From Candidatus Phelpsiimicrobium noxiivivens (GTDB lineage Bacteria; Omnitrophota; Gorgyraeia; Velamenicoccales; Velamenicoccaceae), in the NCBI GenBank assembly GCA_001873995.1, contig MNVR01000021.1, forward strand, positions 27,922-91,921: a stretch of 64,000 nt of DNA, given 5' to 3'. Positions 1 through 7,394 of this stretch are shown one piece after another (positions within the stretch are counted from its first letter, which is position 1; every line of letters begins with the position of its first letter). A program made the position numbers and the translations under genes. A model generated the notes under the pieces. That model saw nothing but the letters and a program-made list of their open reading frames with translations. It did no database searches and was not told the origin of the DNA.

Positions 1-513
1 ATATATGTTTTAGGTATGGCTATAACATATTCTATACTTGGCGTTTTCGCGAGCCTCACAGGCAAGATATTCGGCCAGGTAAGTTCAAGCCCGGTCTCAT
101 TTTTTATCATAGGTAATACCTGTATCATATTTGGGTTAGCTATGCTTGGCGTCTTTGAGATGCATTTGCCCGAATTTTTTATGAAAAAGTTCAAAGGCAG
201 AAAATCAAAATTTTCCGTCTTTCTTTTAGGCGTGACTTCAGGGCTGATAGTCGGGCCATGCACAGCTCCTGTGTTAGGCACTCTGCTGGTCTTTGTAGCC
301 ACAAAACAGAATCTTTTATACGGTATGTTCTTACTTTTTAGTTTTGCTTATGGTATGGGCGCCCTCCTGATCCTGGCCGGGACTTTTAGCGGCATCCTTG
401 TTAATATGCCAAAATCAGGGAAGTGGATGTACACTATAGAGAGGATGGGCGGCGTTTTATTAATATTGGCTGGGGAATACTACTTGGTAGAAATGGGGAG
501 GGCGCTTGTATGA
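1..513 (+). CDS. DsbD/CcdA-family transmembrane electron-transfer protein (5' truncated)
   Basis: The reading frame is open from the window edge, so the N-terminus lies outside; 170 residues are visible. Hydrophobic segments alternate with short polar loops and there is a G-P-C-T-A-P motif near residue 90, typical of the second redox cysteine of CcdA/DsbD membrane domains. These proteins pass reducing equivalents from cytoplasmic thioredoxin across the membrane to periplasmic thiol proteins. The stop overlaps the ATG of the next gene (ATGA), a secreted thioredoxin-like protein that is a natural acceptor. The family is clear; full DsbD versus short CcdA cannot be decided from this part. Confidence 0.85.
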   Translation: MYVLGMAITYSILGVFASLTGKIFGQVSSSPVSFFIIGNTCIIFGLAMLGVFEMHLPEFFMKKFKGRKSKFSVFLLGVTSGLIVGPCTAPVLGTLLVFVATKQNLLYGMFLLFSFAYGMGALLILAGTFSGILVNMPKSGKWMYTIERMGGVLLILAGEYYLVEMGRALV

Positions 514-1010
514 GTAAGCTTTCGTTAAGATATTTTTGTACCTTTGTTTTATTGTTGTCTTTTCTGCCGTTTGGCAACGTGTTCGCTTCGGCTTCTTTGC
601 CGAAAGTATCAAAAACAGAAGCCGCGTCTGATTTTACGCTTGATACGGCGGCTGGCAAGACAGTATCGTTGAAAGACGCGAAAGGCAAAGGCGCCATCCT
701 ATTCTTTTTTACCACATGGTGCCCTTTTTGCCGCCAAAAATTCCCGTCCCTTTCAAAGGATTATGAAACATTACGCAAAGAAGGCATTGAACTTTTTGTT
801 ATTGATGCCGGAGAGAGCCAGGCCAAGGTAAGCGCTTTTTTAAGCAAGACGCAACCGCCTTTTGATGTCCTTTTAGATAAGAACACGGCAGTCGCTGAGG
901 CCTATGGCGTTATGGGCGTGCCGACCTTTATCCTTATCTCAAAGAGCGGCGTTGTTGTCTATGAGGGCAACGAACTGCCCGGTAATTACAAAGGCCTGCT
1001 TAATAATTAG
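510..1010 (+). CDS. Secreted TlpA/ResA-like thiol-disulfide oxidoreductase
   Basis: This 166-residue protein has a signal peptide or N-terminal anchor of about 26 residues followed by a thioredoxin fold with the active-site motif W-C-P-F-C and a later G-V-P-T cis-proline motif. I chose the ATG at 510, which overlaps the upstream stop and follows a GGGAG ribosome site, over an upstream in-frame start that would run through the previous gene. It probably acts outside the cytoplasmic membrane and is kept reduced by the CcdA/DsbD-like protein upstream. The two form a translationally coupled thiol-redox pair. The natural substrate (cytochrome c or other envelope proteins) cannot be read from sequence. 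Confidence 0.88.
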   Translation: MSKLSLRYFCTFVLLLSFLPFGNVFASASLPKVSKTEAASDFTLDTAAGKTVSLKDAKGKGAILFFFTTWCPFCRQKFPSLSKDYETLRKEGIELFVIDAGESQAKVSAFLSKTQPPFDVLLDKNTAVAEAYGVMGVPTFILISKSGVVVYEGNELPGNYKGLLNN

Positions 1011-1034
1011 GAATATTCCTCTTAAATTTTCCCC

Positions 1035-1062
1035 TTGACAACGTGCCTCGCGGGCGTATAAT
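1035..1062 (+). promoter_or_regulatory. Consensus sigma-70 promoter of the Fur/PerR gene
   Basis: A perfect TTGACA (1035-1040) and perfect TATAAT (1057-1062) are separated by 16 nt. The predicted transcription start near 1069 lies at the edge of a palindrome, so repression there would block initiation. Confidence 0.85.
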
Positions 1063-1070
1063 TGAATTAG

Positions 1071-1088
1071 TAATAATTACCATTATTA
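1071..1088 (+). promoter_or_regulatory. Fur/PerR-type operator palindrome
   Basis: TAATAAT-TACC-ATTATTA is a perfect 7-bp inverted repeat with a 4-nt spacer. Its A/T-rich form resembles Fur- and PerR-box half sites. It sits on the predicted transcription start of the Fur-family gene, which suggests autorepression (inference). Confidence 0.7.
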
Positions 1089-1176
1089 ATAAGGTTGACC
1101 CCCCTTTTTTAAAAGAATCCAAAAGCTAATTCAACCACTAAGTAAGATTTTTTTGTCTTTAAAGAATGGAGTTGTC

Positions 1177-1593
1177 ATGAAAGAAAAAGAAAAAGATGGC
1201 ACTTATCGCATCACCAAGCAACGTCAGAAAATATTAGAGCTTCTGACCAATACCAAGGAGCATCCTACGGCGGACCAGGTTTATAAAAAACTTAAAGGTA
1301 AGTTTCCGCGCTTAAGTCTTGGGACTGTTTACAGGAATTTAAGGATATTAAAAGAACAGGGCCAGATATGGGAGCTTGATTTTGGCACGGGCCTGAGCCA
1401 TTTTGACGCGGTGGTGCATTCACACTATCATTTTATCTGCAAAAATTGCAATAAGATCTACGATATCAGGATACCCGCGATCAAAGAATTGGACGAGCGG
1501 GTCAGGACGATGACGGGTTTTCGCATCTATTCACACCGCCTGGAATTTTTTGGTCTCTGTGATATTTGTAATCAACGCCAAAGCATTAATTAA
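1177..1593 (+). CDS. Fur-family metalloregulator, PerR-like
   Basis: The protein has 138 residues, a normal Fur/PerR length. An N-terminal winged helix (about 10-80) is followed by a dimerisation domain with a histidine cluster H81/H83/H85 and two CxxC pairs (C88/C91, C128/C131) for structural zinc. D96 lies where PerR has a metal-binding Asp and Fur usually has Glu, which favours a peroxide-sensing role (inference). The ATG at 1177 follows GGAG at 1168-1171; a TTG at 1153 is in frame but has no such site. The operator at its promoter points to autoregulation. A plausible regulon is the oxygen-defence genes at 6-9.5 kb. Confidence 0.88.
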   Translation: MKEKEKDGTYRITKQRQKILELLTNTKEHPTADQVYKKLKGKFPRLSLGTVYRNLRILKEQGQIWELDFGTGLSHFDAVVHSHYHFICKNCNKIYDIRIPAIKELDERVRTMTGFRIYSHRLEFFGLCDICNQRQSIN

Positions 1594-1598
1594 AAACC

Positions 1599-2981
1599 AT
1601 GCCGTATATACGGACAGATTCAAGCCTTTTAGTAGACCTATATGAATTGACGATGGCGCAGAGTTATTTTAACCATCGCGTCAAGGCCCAGGCTACTTTT
1701 GACTTGTTCGCGCGGGACCTGCCTAAGAACAGGTCCTATTTTCTTTTCGCGGGGTTAGAGGATGCCCTGCGTTTTTTAAAGAACCTGAAGTTCAGCCAGG
1801 AAGACCTGGATTATCTTGAACGCCTGGGTTTTAGCGAAGACTTTCTGACTTATTTAGGTAAGCTCAGATTTCACGGCGAGGTGTGGGCAATGCCGGAGGG
1901 TACGGTATTCTTTCCAAATGAACCTGTTATCAGGATAACAGGTTCATTGATAGAAACGCAGATCGTAGAAAGTTTTCTTTTAAACACGGTCAATTTGTCT
2001 ACGGTGATAGCGACAAAGGCCTCTCGCATAGTTATTGCCGCTCAGGGTAAAGGGGTCTATGATTTTTCTCTGCGCAGGACGCACGGCGTGGATGCATCTC
2101 TTAAGGCGGCGCGCTCAGCTTTTATCGCGGGATTTCGCGGGACATCAAACGTCTTGGCCTCAAAACTCTATGGCATACCTGCTGTAGGGACCATGGCGCA
2201 CTCTTTTGTAATGTCTTTCTCAAAAGAAAAAGAGGCTTTCAGGTCTATCTTTGGGACTTTTCCTGAGAAGTGCACTTTACTCGTGGATACGTATGACACA
2301 AGAGAGGGTATTTTAAATGCTATCCGCGTCGCAAAAGAATTCAAGGCAAAAGGCCATCTTTTAAAAGGCATACGTTTAGACAGCGGCAATATCCTCAAAC
2401 TTTCTAAAATTGCCAGAGAGTTGTTGGATGCCGAGGATTTCAGGGAGGTCAGGATATTGGCGAGCGGCGATCTGGACGAATATAAAATAAAACAGCTTAT
2501 AGATGGCGGCGCCGCTGTGGATGATTTTGGCGTCGGCACGAAGATGGGTGTTTCAGAAGACTCACCGTCAGTGAATGTCATTTATAAAATATCCGAGGTG
2601 GCTAATCAGGATGGCATTTTCCTGCCTACGATGAAACTCAGCGAAGGCAAAGTGACTTTGCCAGGCAGAAAACAGGTTTTTCGTGTTTTTGACAAGAAGG
2701 GTTTTATCAAGAAAGACGTGATAGGCCTTGAGACCGAGAATATGGGTGAACCTCTGCTAAAGAGGGTTATGCAGGCAGGTGAAGTGGTCTATACTCCATT
2801 ATCCCTGCCCATGATCAGGGAAACCGCTGCTAAAAATCTGCACGCGCTTAGCCGCGCCATAAGGTGCCTTGAGGGAAACGATCCTGTCCCTGTTTTGCTC
2901 TCTTGCGGCCTGACAAAGATGATAAAGGGCTTGGCAAGAGAGTTAAAGAAGAGGCAGACGAGGGTATCTAAAAAACCTTGA
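1599..2981 (+). CDS. pncB: Nicotinate phosphoribosyltransferase
   Basis: A 460-residue protein of the nicotinate phosphoribosyltransferase family, which makes nicotinate mononucleotide from nicotinate and PRPP in NAD salvage. Family landmarks include the N-terminal L-x-x-D-L-Y-E-L-T-M-A motif, a S-L-R-R-T-H-G substrate-loop motif near residue 160 and a G-T-M-A-H-S motif around residue 200. It starts 5 nt after the Fur-like gene with no obvious ribosome site, so translation may be coupled. Its last codons overlap the promoter of the porCDAB operon. Confidence 0.93.
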   Translation: MPYIRTDSSLLVDLYELTMAQSYFNHRVKAQATFDLFARDLPKNRSYFLFAGLEDALRFLKNLKFSQEDLDYLERLGFSEDFLTYLGKLRFHGEVWAMPEGTVFFPNEPVIRITGSLIETQIVESFLLNTVNLSTVIATKASRIVIAAQGKGVYDFSLRRTHGVDASLKAARSAFIAGFRGTSNVLASKLYGIPAVGTMAHSFVMSFSKEKEAFRSIFGTFPEKCTLLVDTYDTREGILNAIRVAKEFKAKGHLLKGIRLDSGNILKLSKIARELLDAEDFREVRILASGDLDEYKIKQLIDGGAAVDDFGVGTKMGVSEDSPSVNVIYKISEVANQDGIFLPTMKLSEGKVTLPGRKQVFRVFDKKGFIKKDVIGLETENMGEPLLKRVMQAGEVVYTPLSLPMIRETAAKNLHALSRAIRCLEGNDPVPVLLSCGLTKMIKGLARELKKRQTRVSKKP

Positions 2982-3006
2982 TTTAACGCGCCCTACCTAA
3001 TATAAT
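2978..3006 (+). promoter_or_regulatory. Promoter of the porCDAB operon
   Basis: TTGATT (2978-2983), a 17-nt spacer and a perfect TATAAT (3001-3006). The -35 box overlaps the pncB stop codon. This leaves a leader of about 48 nt with an AAGGGGG ribosome site before porC. Confidence 0.7.
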
Positions 3007-3060
3007 GGGAATTCATTTTTATAGAAACCTGTAATACGCACAATGTGAAGGGGGAATTAG

Positions 3061-3621
3061 ATGAAAGAGATACGGATACACGCCCGGGCAGGCCAGGGGG
3101 CTATTACCACGGCCAGCATATTGGGTTACGCCTATTTTTCAAAAGGCCAATACCCTTACGCCTTTCCTCATTTTGGGGCTGCTCGCATGGGCGCGCCGAT
3201 GAACGCGTTTGTGCGCATTGATGATAAGCCGGTGCGCTTAAGGAGCCAGGTCTACAATCCTGATTACCTTATTGTAGTTGACGCGACACTTATGCGCGGG
3301 TTTGACTGCTACGTGGGTTTTAAAGACGACGGCATAGCTATCGTGAATGAAAGGGAAGGGATCGAGATACCGCAGCCTCGCGGTAAGCAGAAGCTTTTTA
3401 TGGTCCCGGCCGGCAAGATATCCACGGAGATCATGGGCAAAACACTTTTAGTAAACACTGTGCTTTTGGGAGCTTACGCGGCCGCTACAGGCGAACTGAA
3501 GCTTGAAGATATGATAAAGGCCATAAGCGATCGTTTCGGCGATAAGGGTAAGGCAATAGTGGACATGAACGTAGAGGCTATTAAAAAAGGATACCAGTTT
3601 ATAAAGGACACCCCGCGCTAA
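3061..3621 (+). CDS. porC: Pyruvate:ferredoxin oxidoreductase, gamma subunit
   Basis: A 186-residue gamma subunit of a 2-oxoacid:ferredoxin oxidoreductase, with the N-terminal G-Q-G-A glycine motif and the F-G-A-A-R-M-G-A-P motif of the family. The subunit order gamma-delta-alpha-beta is that of four-subunit archaeal and Thermotoga pyruvate oxidoreductases. The complex interconverts pyruvate and acetyl-CoA with reduced ferredoxin. The last codons and the stop (3608-3621) lie inside the 5' arm of the structured element before porD, so the present C-terminus may derive from that element. A 2-oxoisovalerate-type substrate cannot be excluded. Confidence 0.9.
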   Translation: MKEIRIHARAGQGAITTASILGYAYFSKGQYPYAFPHFGAARMGAPMNAFVRIDDKPVRLRSQVYNPDYLIVVDATLMRGFDCYVGFKDDGIAIVNEREGIEIPQPRGKQKLFMVPAGKISTEIMGKTLLVNTVLLGAYAAATGELKLEDMIKAISDRFGDKGKAIVDMNVEAIKKGYQFIKDTPR

Positions 3622-3719
3622 GCGGCACCTGGCCCTTATAAGGAATTGGGCCAGTGTCCGCCCAGTGGCGAAATTGCGTCGGTGTTTCGCTAAATAAAAC
3701 ATTAAGGTGCTCAAGGAGG
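3608..3719 (+). promoter_or_regulatory. Family A leader element before porD (nested double copy)
   Basis: An outer arm ACACCCCGCGC (3608-3618) pairs imperfectly with GCGTCGGTGT (3676-3685). Between them sits a complete inner hairpin, CACCTGGCCC (3626-3635) with GGGCCAGTGT (3648-3657) and a TTATAAGGAATT loop. The inner copy looks inserted into the loop of an older one. The porC stop codon is within the element and the porD ribosome site AAGGAGG (3713-3719) closes the region. The usual second hairpin is degenerate here. Confidence 0.65.
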
Positions 3720-3724
3720 CAAAA

Positions 3725-3976
3725 ATGGTCGGACATTTGACGTCAAAACCAGGTTCAAGCACGGCGAATAAAACAGGTTCCTGGCGCACGGAGGCTAAGC
3801 CAAAGTTTTTAAAGAAAAATTGTATTGCCTGTAAGATGTGCGTCCTTATCTGCCCTGAAGGCATTATTTCAGGCGAGGGCAAGAATACTTTTTATTGCGA
3901 TTACGCCTATTGCAAGGGCTGTGGTAATTGCGCGGCGGTTTGCCCTAAAAAAGATATTGAGATGGTAAAGGAATAA
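3725..3976 (+). CDS. porD: Pyruvate:ferredoxin oxidoreductase, delta (2x[4Fe-4S]) subunit
   Basis: An 83-residue ferredoxin-like subunit with two classical cluster motifs, C33/C36/C39/C43 and C63/C66/C69/C73, each followed by proline. It carries electrons from the alpha-beta core to external ferredoxin. The ATG at 3725 lies 5 nt after AAGGAGG; an in-frame GTG at 3707 has no site. The N-terminal 30 residues are polar, as in other PorD proteins. Confidence 0.92.
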   Translation: MVGHLTSKPGSSTANKTGSWRTEAKPKFLKKNCIACKMCVLICPEGIISGEGKNTFYCDYAYCKGCGNCAAVCPKKDIEMVKE

Positions 3977-3986
3977 ACACGAAGAT

Positions 3987-4091
3987 CCAAATGACAAAAT
4001 CCAAATTCCAGAATAAATCCCAAATTCAAATACGTAAAATAAGTCATCTTGAATTCTTATCGTTGGGATTTTGGAATTAATTTGTCATTTG
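3987..4091. repeat. Imperfect inverted repeat between porD and porA
   Basis: The left arm (3987-4023, built on CAAATGACAAAATCC) is complementary, with gaps, to the right arm (4063-4091, ending in TTTGTCATTTG). The region is AT-rich, unlike the flanking genes, and has no coding frame. It would form a long hairpin in the por mRNA between the small delta gene and the alpha gene. It could be a dispersed repeat or an intercistronic stabilising or processing site. Confidence 0.6.
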
Positions 4092-4129
4092 AAATTTGAC
4101 ACTTGTCATTTTAACCAAGGAGTTTAAAA

Positions 4130-5311
4130 ATGAAGCAATTTATTGAAGGTTCACACGCTGTTGCCGAGATAATAAAGTTGTGCAGGCCGGGTGTTGTATC
4201 AGCATATCCTATAACGCCGCAGACGCATATCGTGGAAGACTTAGCATTGATGGTTGCCAACAAAGAACTTAACGCGCAGTTCGTCAATGTTGAGAGTGAG
4301 CATTCCGCTGCCTCAGTAGTCTTGGGCGGAGAATCCACAGGCGTGCGTTCTTATACAGCTACAAGCTCACAGGGGCTTCTTCTTATGGCGGAGGTTGTTT
4401 TTAATATCGCTGGCTTAAGGCTGCCTTTGGTTATGACAACCGCGAACAGGGCCATATCAGCGCCTATAAATATTTGGAATGACCAGCAGGACGTGATGAC
4501 GGTCAGGGATTCGGGATGGGTCTTATTGTTCGCCGAGACCAATCAGGAGGCAGTAGACCTTCACGTGCAGGCATACAAGCTGGCTGAAGACAAGCGCGTA
4601 ATGCTGCCTGTCATGGTAAATATGGACGGCTTTATTTTAACGCACGGTATGGAGGTTCTGGATATGCCGTCTCAGAAAGAAGTGGATAAATTCCTGCCGC
4701 CCTACAAGACTACTTATAAACTTGATGTTGAAAATCCGCTGACTATGGGTTATCTGGCGGACCCTGATTATTATTTAGAGATAAGGTATATGGTCCAGGA
4801 TACACACAAGCAACTTTTGGATATAATCCCTCAGGTGGCTGATGATTTTAAAAAGGCGTTTAAAAGAGGCGAGGGTAACGGTTTAGTTGAGGGCTATAAA
4901 ATAGAAGACGCGGACCAGGTCTTTGTGGCCATGGGTTCTGTATGCGGCAGTATCCGCGATGTTGTTGACGATCTTAGGGCCAAGGGGAAGAAGGCAGGAC
5001 TTTTAAAGGTCATTTCCTACAGGCCGTTCCCTAAGGCTTGCGTGGCAAGCGCTTTGGCTCGCGCTAAAGAGGTGGCTGTAATCGATAAGAGTATTTCTTT
5101 GGGCGCGTTTGGGCCTCTTTACACTGACGTCATGGTAGCGGTATCATCTTTAGGCTCAGAGATGCCTAAAATGAGCGGTTTTGTTTTAGGGTTGGGAGGC
5201 CGTGACATAACCAAAAGATCCATTATGGATACATACGAGAGATTGTTCGGTAAACAGGTTGATTGCGAATTTATCGGCTTAAAACAGGAATTACTCGTTG
5301 AGGATAAATGA
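4130..5311 (+). CDS. porA: Pyruvate:ferredoxin oxidoreductase, alpha subunit
   Basis: A 393-residue alpha subunit of the 2-oxoacid oxidoreductase. It has the Y-P-I-T-P-Q-T motif near residue 25, the pyrimidine-binding domain I with an V-E-S-E-H-S segment, and a transketolase C-terminal-like domain in the last 150 residues. The ATG at 4130 follows AAGGAG (4117-4122). It is followed 18 nt later by porB. Together with beta it binds thiamine diphosphate and CoA. Confidence 0.93.
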   Translation: MKQFIEGSHAVAEIIKLCRPGVVSAYPITPQTHIVEDLALMVANKELNAQFVNVESEHSAASVVLGGESTGVRSYTATSSQGLLLMAEVVFNIAGLRLPLVMTTANRAISAPINIWNDQQDVMTVRDSGWVLLFAETNQEAVDLHVQAYKLAEDKRVMLPVMVNMDGFILTHGMEVLDMPSQKEVDKFLPPYKTTYKLDVENPLTMGYLADPDYYLEIRYMVQDTHKQLLDIIPQVADDFKKAFKRGEGNGLVEGYKIEDADQVFVAMGSVCGSIRDVVDDLRAKGKKAGLLKVISYRPFPKACVASALARAKEVAVIDKSISLGAFGPLYTDVMVAVSSLGSEMPKMSGFVLGLGGRDITKRSIMDTYERLFGKQVDCEFIGLKQELLVEDK

Positions 5312-5329
5312 AAGAGAGGGGTAAATTAA

Positions 5330-6205
5330 ATGGTTGAGACATTGTTCAAACCCGGGCATACGGCGTGCGCAGGCTGCGGCCAGGCAATAGCCGCGCGTTT
5401 AGTGATCGACGCGGCCGGTAAAAATACTATGGTCGCTAACGGCACAGGTTGTCTTGAAGTATTTTCTACTAAGTATCCCGAATCTTCATGGGGCGTGCCG
5501 TGGATACATTCGCTGTTTGAGAATTGCTCGGCTGTTGCTTCCGGTGTTGAGGCAGGCCTGAAGTATTTAGGTAAGAAGGATTCCATTAATGTCATAGCCC
5601 AAGCTGGAGACGGCGGCACCGCGGATATTGGACTACAGGCGATCTCGGGTATGTTTGAAAGAGGCCACGACGTGCTTTATGTCTGTTACGATAATGAAGC
5701 TTATATGAATACCGGCGTACAGAGGAGCGGTTTGACGCCGACCCTTTCCAACACCACGACTTCTCCGTCAGGGAGCGCTTCTTTAGGCAATCCTCGCCCA
5801 AAGAAGCCCATGCCAGAAATAGCCGCGGCTCACGGCATACCTTACGTGGCTACGGCATCAGTCGGCTATCCTCAGGACATTCAGAGAAAAGTCAAAAAGG
5901 CGTTGAGTATCAAAGGCCCTAAATATATACAGATACACGTGCCTTGCCCTTTGGGTTGGAGGCACGAGTCCCGCATGACGTTTGATGTAGCCAAGCTTGC
6001 TGTGGAAACAGGGTTATATCCTATTTTTGAATATGATAATGGCAAACTGATACCCAGGAAAATAACCGCTATCAAGCCTGTTGAAGAATATCTTAAATAT
6101 CAGGGCCGTTTTAAGCATCTTATGAAGGATCCTGAGGCCATAAAGGAGATGCAGGCGATAGCTGACAATAATATTAAAAAATACGGCTTAAGCGCGACAG
6201 TGTAG
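5330..6205 (+). CDS. porB: Pyruvate:ferredoxin oxidoreductase, beta (TPP-binding) subunit
   Basis: A 291-residue beta subunit with the thiamine diphosphate/Mg motif G-D-G-G-T-A-D-I-G-L-Q followed about 30 residues later by N-E-A-Y-M-N-T-G-x-Q-R-S. The N-terminal C-A-G-C-G motif (C13, C16) contributes to a third [4Fe-4S] cluster. This completes the porCDAB set, the main link between glycolysis and acetyl-CoA in this anaerobe; the reverse direction would be pyruvate synthase. A small rubredoxin gene follows closely. Confidence 0.94.
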   Translation: MVETLFKPGHTACAGCGQAIAARLVIDAAGKNTMVANGTGCLEVFSTKYPESSWGVPWIHSLFENCSAVASGVEAGLKYLGKKDSINVIAQAGDGGTADIGLQAISGMFERGHDVLYVCYDNEAYMNTGVQRSGLTPTLSNTTTSPSGSASLGNPRPKKPMPEIAAAHGIPYVATASVGYPQDIQRKVKKALSIKGPKYIQIHVPCPLGWRHESRMTFDVAKLAVETGLYPIFEYDNGKLIPRKITAIKPVEEYLKYQGRFKHLMKDPEAIKEMQAIADNNIKKYGLSATV

Positions 6206-6227
6206 ATAAGTTTAGCGGGAGGTAGCC

Positions 6228-6389
6228 ATGGAAAAATGGGAATGCTTAGTTTGCGGTTATATCTATGATCCTGCTGTTGGTGACCCGACGCAGGGTATTA
6301 AACCTGGGACTAAATTTGAGGACATACCCGACACCTGGGTATGCCCGGAGTGCGGCGTTACAAAAGATAACTTTAAAAAACTAACCTAA
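6228..6389 (+). CDS. Rubredoxin
   Basis: A complete 53-residue rubredoxin. Two CxxCG knuckles (C6/C9 and C39/C42) bind one iron, and the aromatic pattern Y-x-Y-D near residue 11 and the D-x-W-V-C-P-E-C-G segment are diagnostic. GGGAGG (6217-6222) lies 5 nt before the ATG. It probably delivers electrons to the flavodiiron protein encoded 1 kb downstream. A weak GC hairpin follows at 6394-6416 but has no U-tract. Confidence 0.95.
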   Translation: MEKWECLVCGYIYDPAVGDPTQGIKPGTKFEDIPDTWVCPECGVTKDNFKKLT

Positions 6390-6434
6390 GGATCTGAGGC
6401 CGAGGCCGGGCCTTAGAGCCTTGACACTATTATT

Positions 6435-7394
6435 ATGCCTACACCGCTTTATATCTGGGAAGAGAGTAGCGATACATTAAGTTTCATGAAGGCGCTGCCT
6501 CGCCTTGCTTTCAATATTTTATTTAAGCCAGTTGTCTTCTTTAAGGAATTGACTTTATCGGGCACGGTAGATACAAAGAAACGCCTATACCGCGCCGCGC
6601 TCTTTGCCTTTGTATTTGGATATCTGAAATTATTCATAGACATTTCTTTTTTATCCGGTAACGTTCCTGACTCCGCGTTATTTTTATTAAGGCCCGTAAT
6701 TAGTTTTGTGGTGACTCTTGCCCTTGTGACAACATCCATTAAACTTATTCTGGGTTTTGACAAGTTACTTTTGCCGGTTTTTCTCGTAGTCTGCTACAGA
6801 AGCGTGGCTGAAATATTTTATTGTATCCCGGTTTTCGGGCCGGTTTTTGCCGGCGTCTGGGGCGCAGCTTTATTAGCTGTCGGCGTAAAAGAAGTTTATT
6901 ATAGCCCCATTGCGAAGGCTGTATTGGCGTCCGCCATTATGCCTTTTATAATGCTGCTTTTTGTATTTTTGTCTTTTGGGCCGGCTGCCAACAGGATAGT
7001 TGCAGCCATGTATCCAGAGGCCCAAAAACAAATAGTAAAACTAAATGACGTGAACGCTTATCTTTATGTGTCTTCTATAACCGTAGGCGCGCAAGCATAT
7101 AAAAAAGACCTGGGTTTTTATCCGTCTCACCTGGGGGCTTTAAAGAAATATCTCGGCAGCGCGGTTTCCGAGGACGTGACTAATCCCGATAACGCCACAG
7201 GTTATGTTTATGATTATACGCGCGCTGATGACGGCCATTTCACGTTATTCGCGCGGCCTTTTAAAGAGTCTTATTCCGGGAGATTTGTTTTTTATGCGGA
7301 CGAAACAGGCTTAGTCAGGCTGAATACCTCTAAGGGAGAAGTTATCCGAAGCCTCAAGGATATGGAGAGGCTTGTGATGGGAGGCGCCACATGA
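6435..7394 (+). CDS. Membrane protein with Yip1-like domain and pseudopilin-like C-terminal domain
   Basis: A 319-residue protein I do not recognise by name. The N-terminal half resembles Yip1-type membrane domains, with about five hydrophobic segments between residues 50 and 195. The C-terminal 110 residues are soluble and resemble the globular part of type II pseudopilins, with a short helix followed by tyrosine-rich beta strands (Y-P-S near the start, then a D-E-T-G loop). No prepilin cleavage site is present. The ATG at 6435 has no clear ribosome site; an alternative ATG at 6486 is possible. The stop overlaps the flavodiiron start (ATGA). Confidence 0.55.
   Translation: MPTPLYIWEESSDTLSFMKALPRLAFNILFKPVVFFKELTLSGTVDTKKRLYRAALFAFVFGYLKLFIDISFLSGNVPDSALFLLRPVISFVVTLALVTTSIKLILGFDKLLLPVFLVVCYRSVAEIFYCIPVFGPVFAGVWGAALLAVGVKEVYYSPIAKAVLASAIMPFIMLLFVFLSFGPAANRIVAAMYPEAQKQIVKLNDVNAYLYVSSITVGAQAYKKDLGFYPSHLGALKKYLGSAVSEDVTNPDNATGYVYDYTRADDGHFTLFARPFKESYSGRFVFYADETGLVRLNTSKGEVIRSLKDMERLVMGGAT

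Noticed and set aside
6394..6416. Terminator after rubredoxin
   Set aside because: An 8-bp GC hairpin exists but there is no T-run, and the next gene begins 19 nt later.
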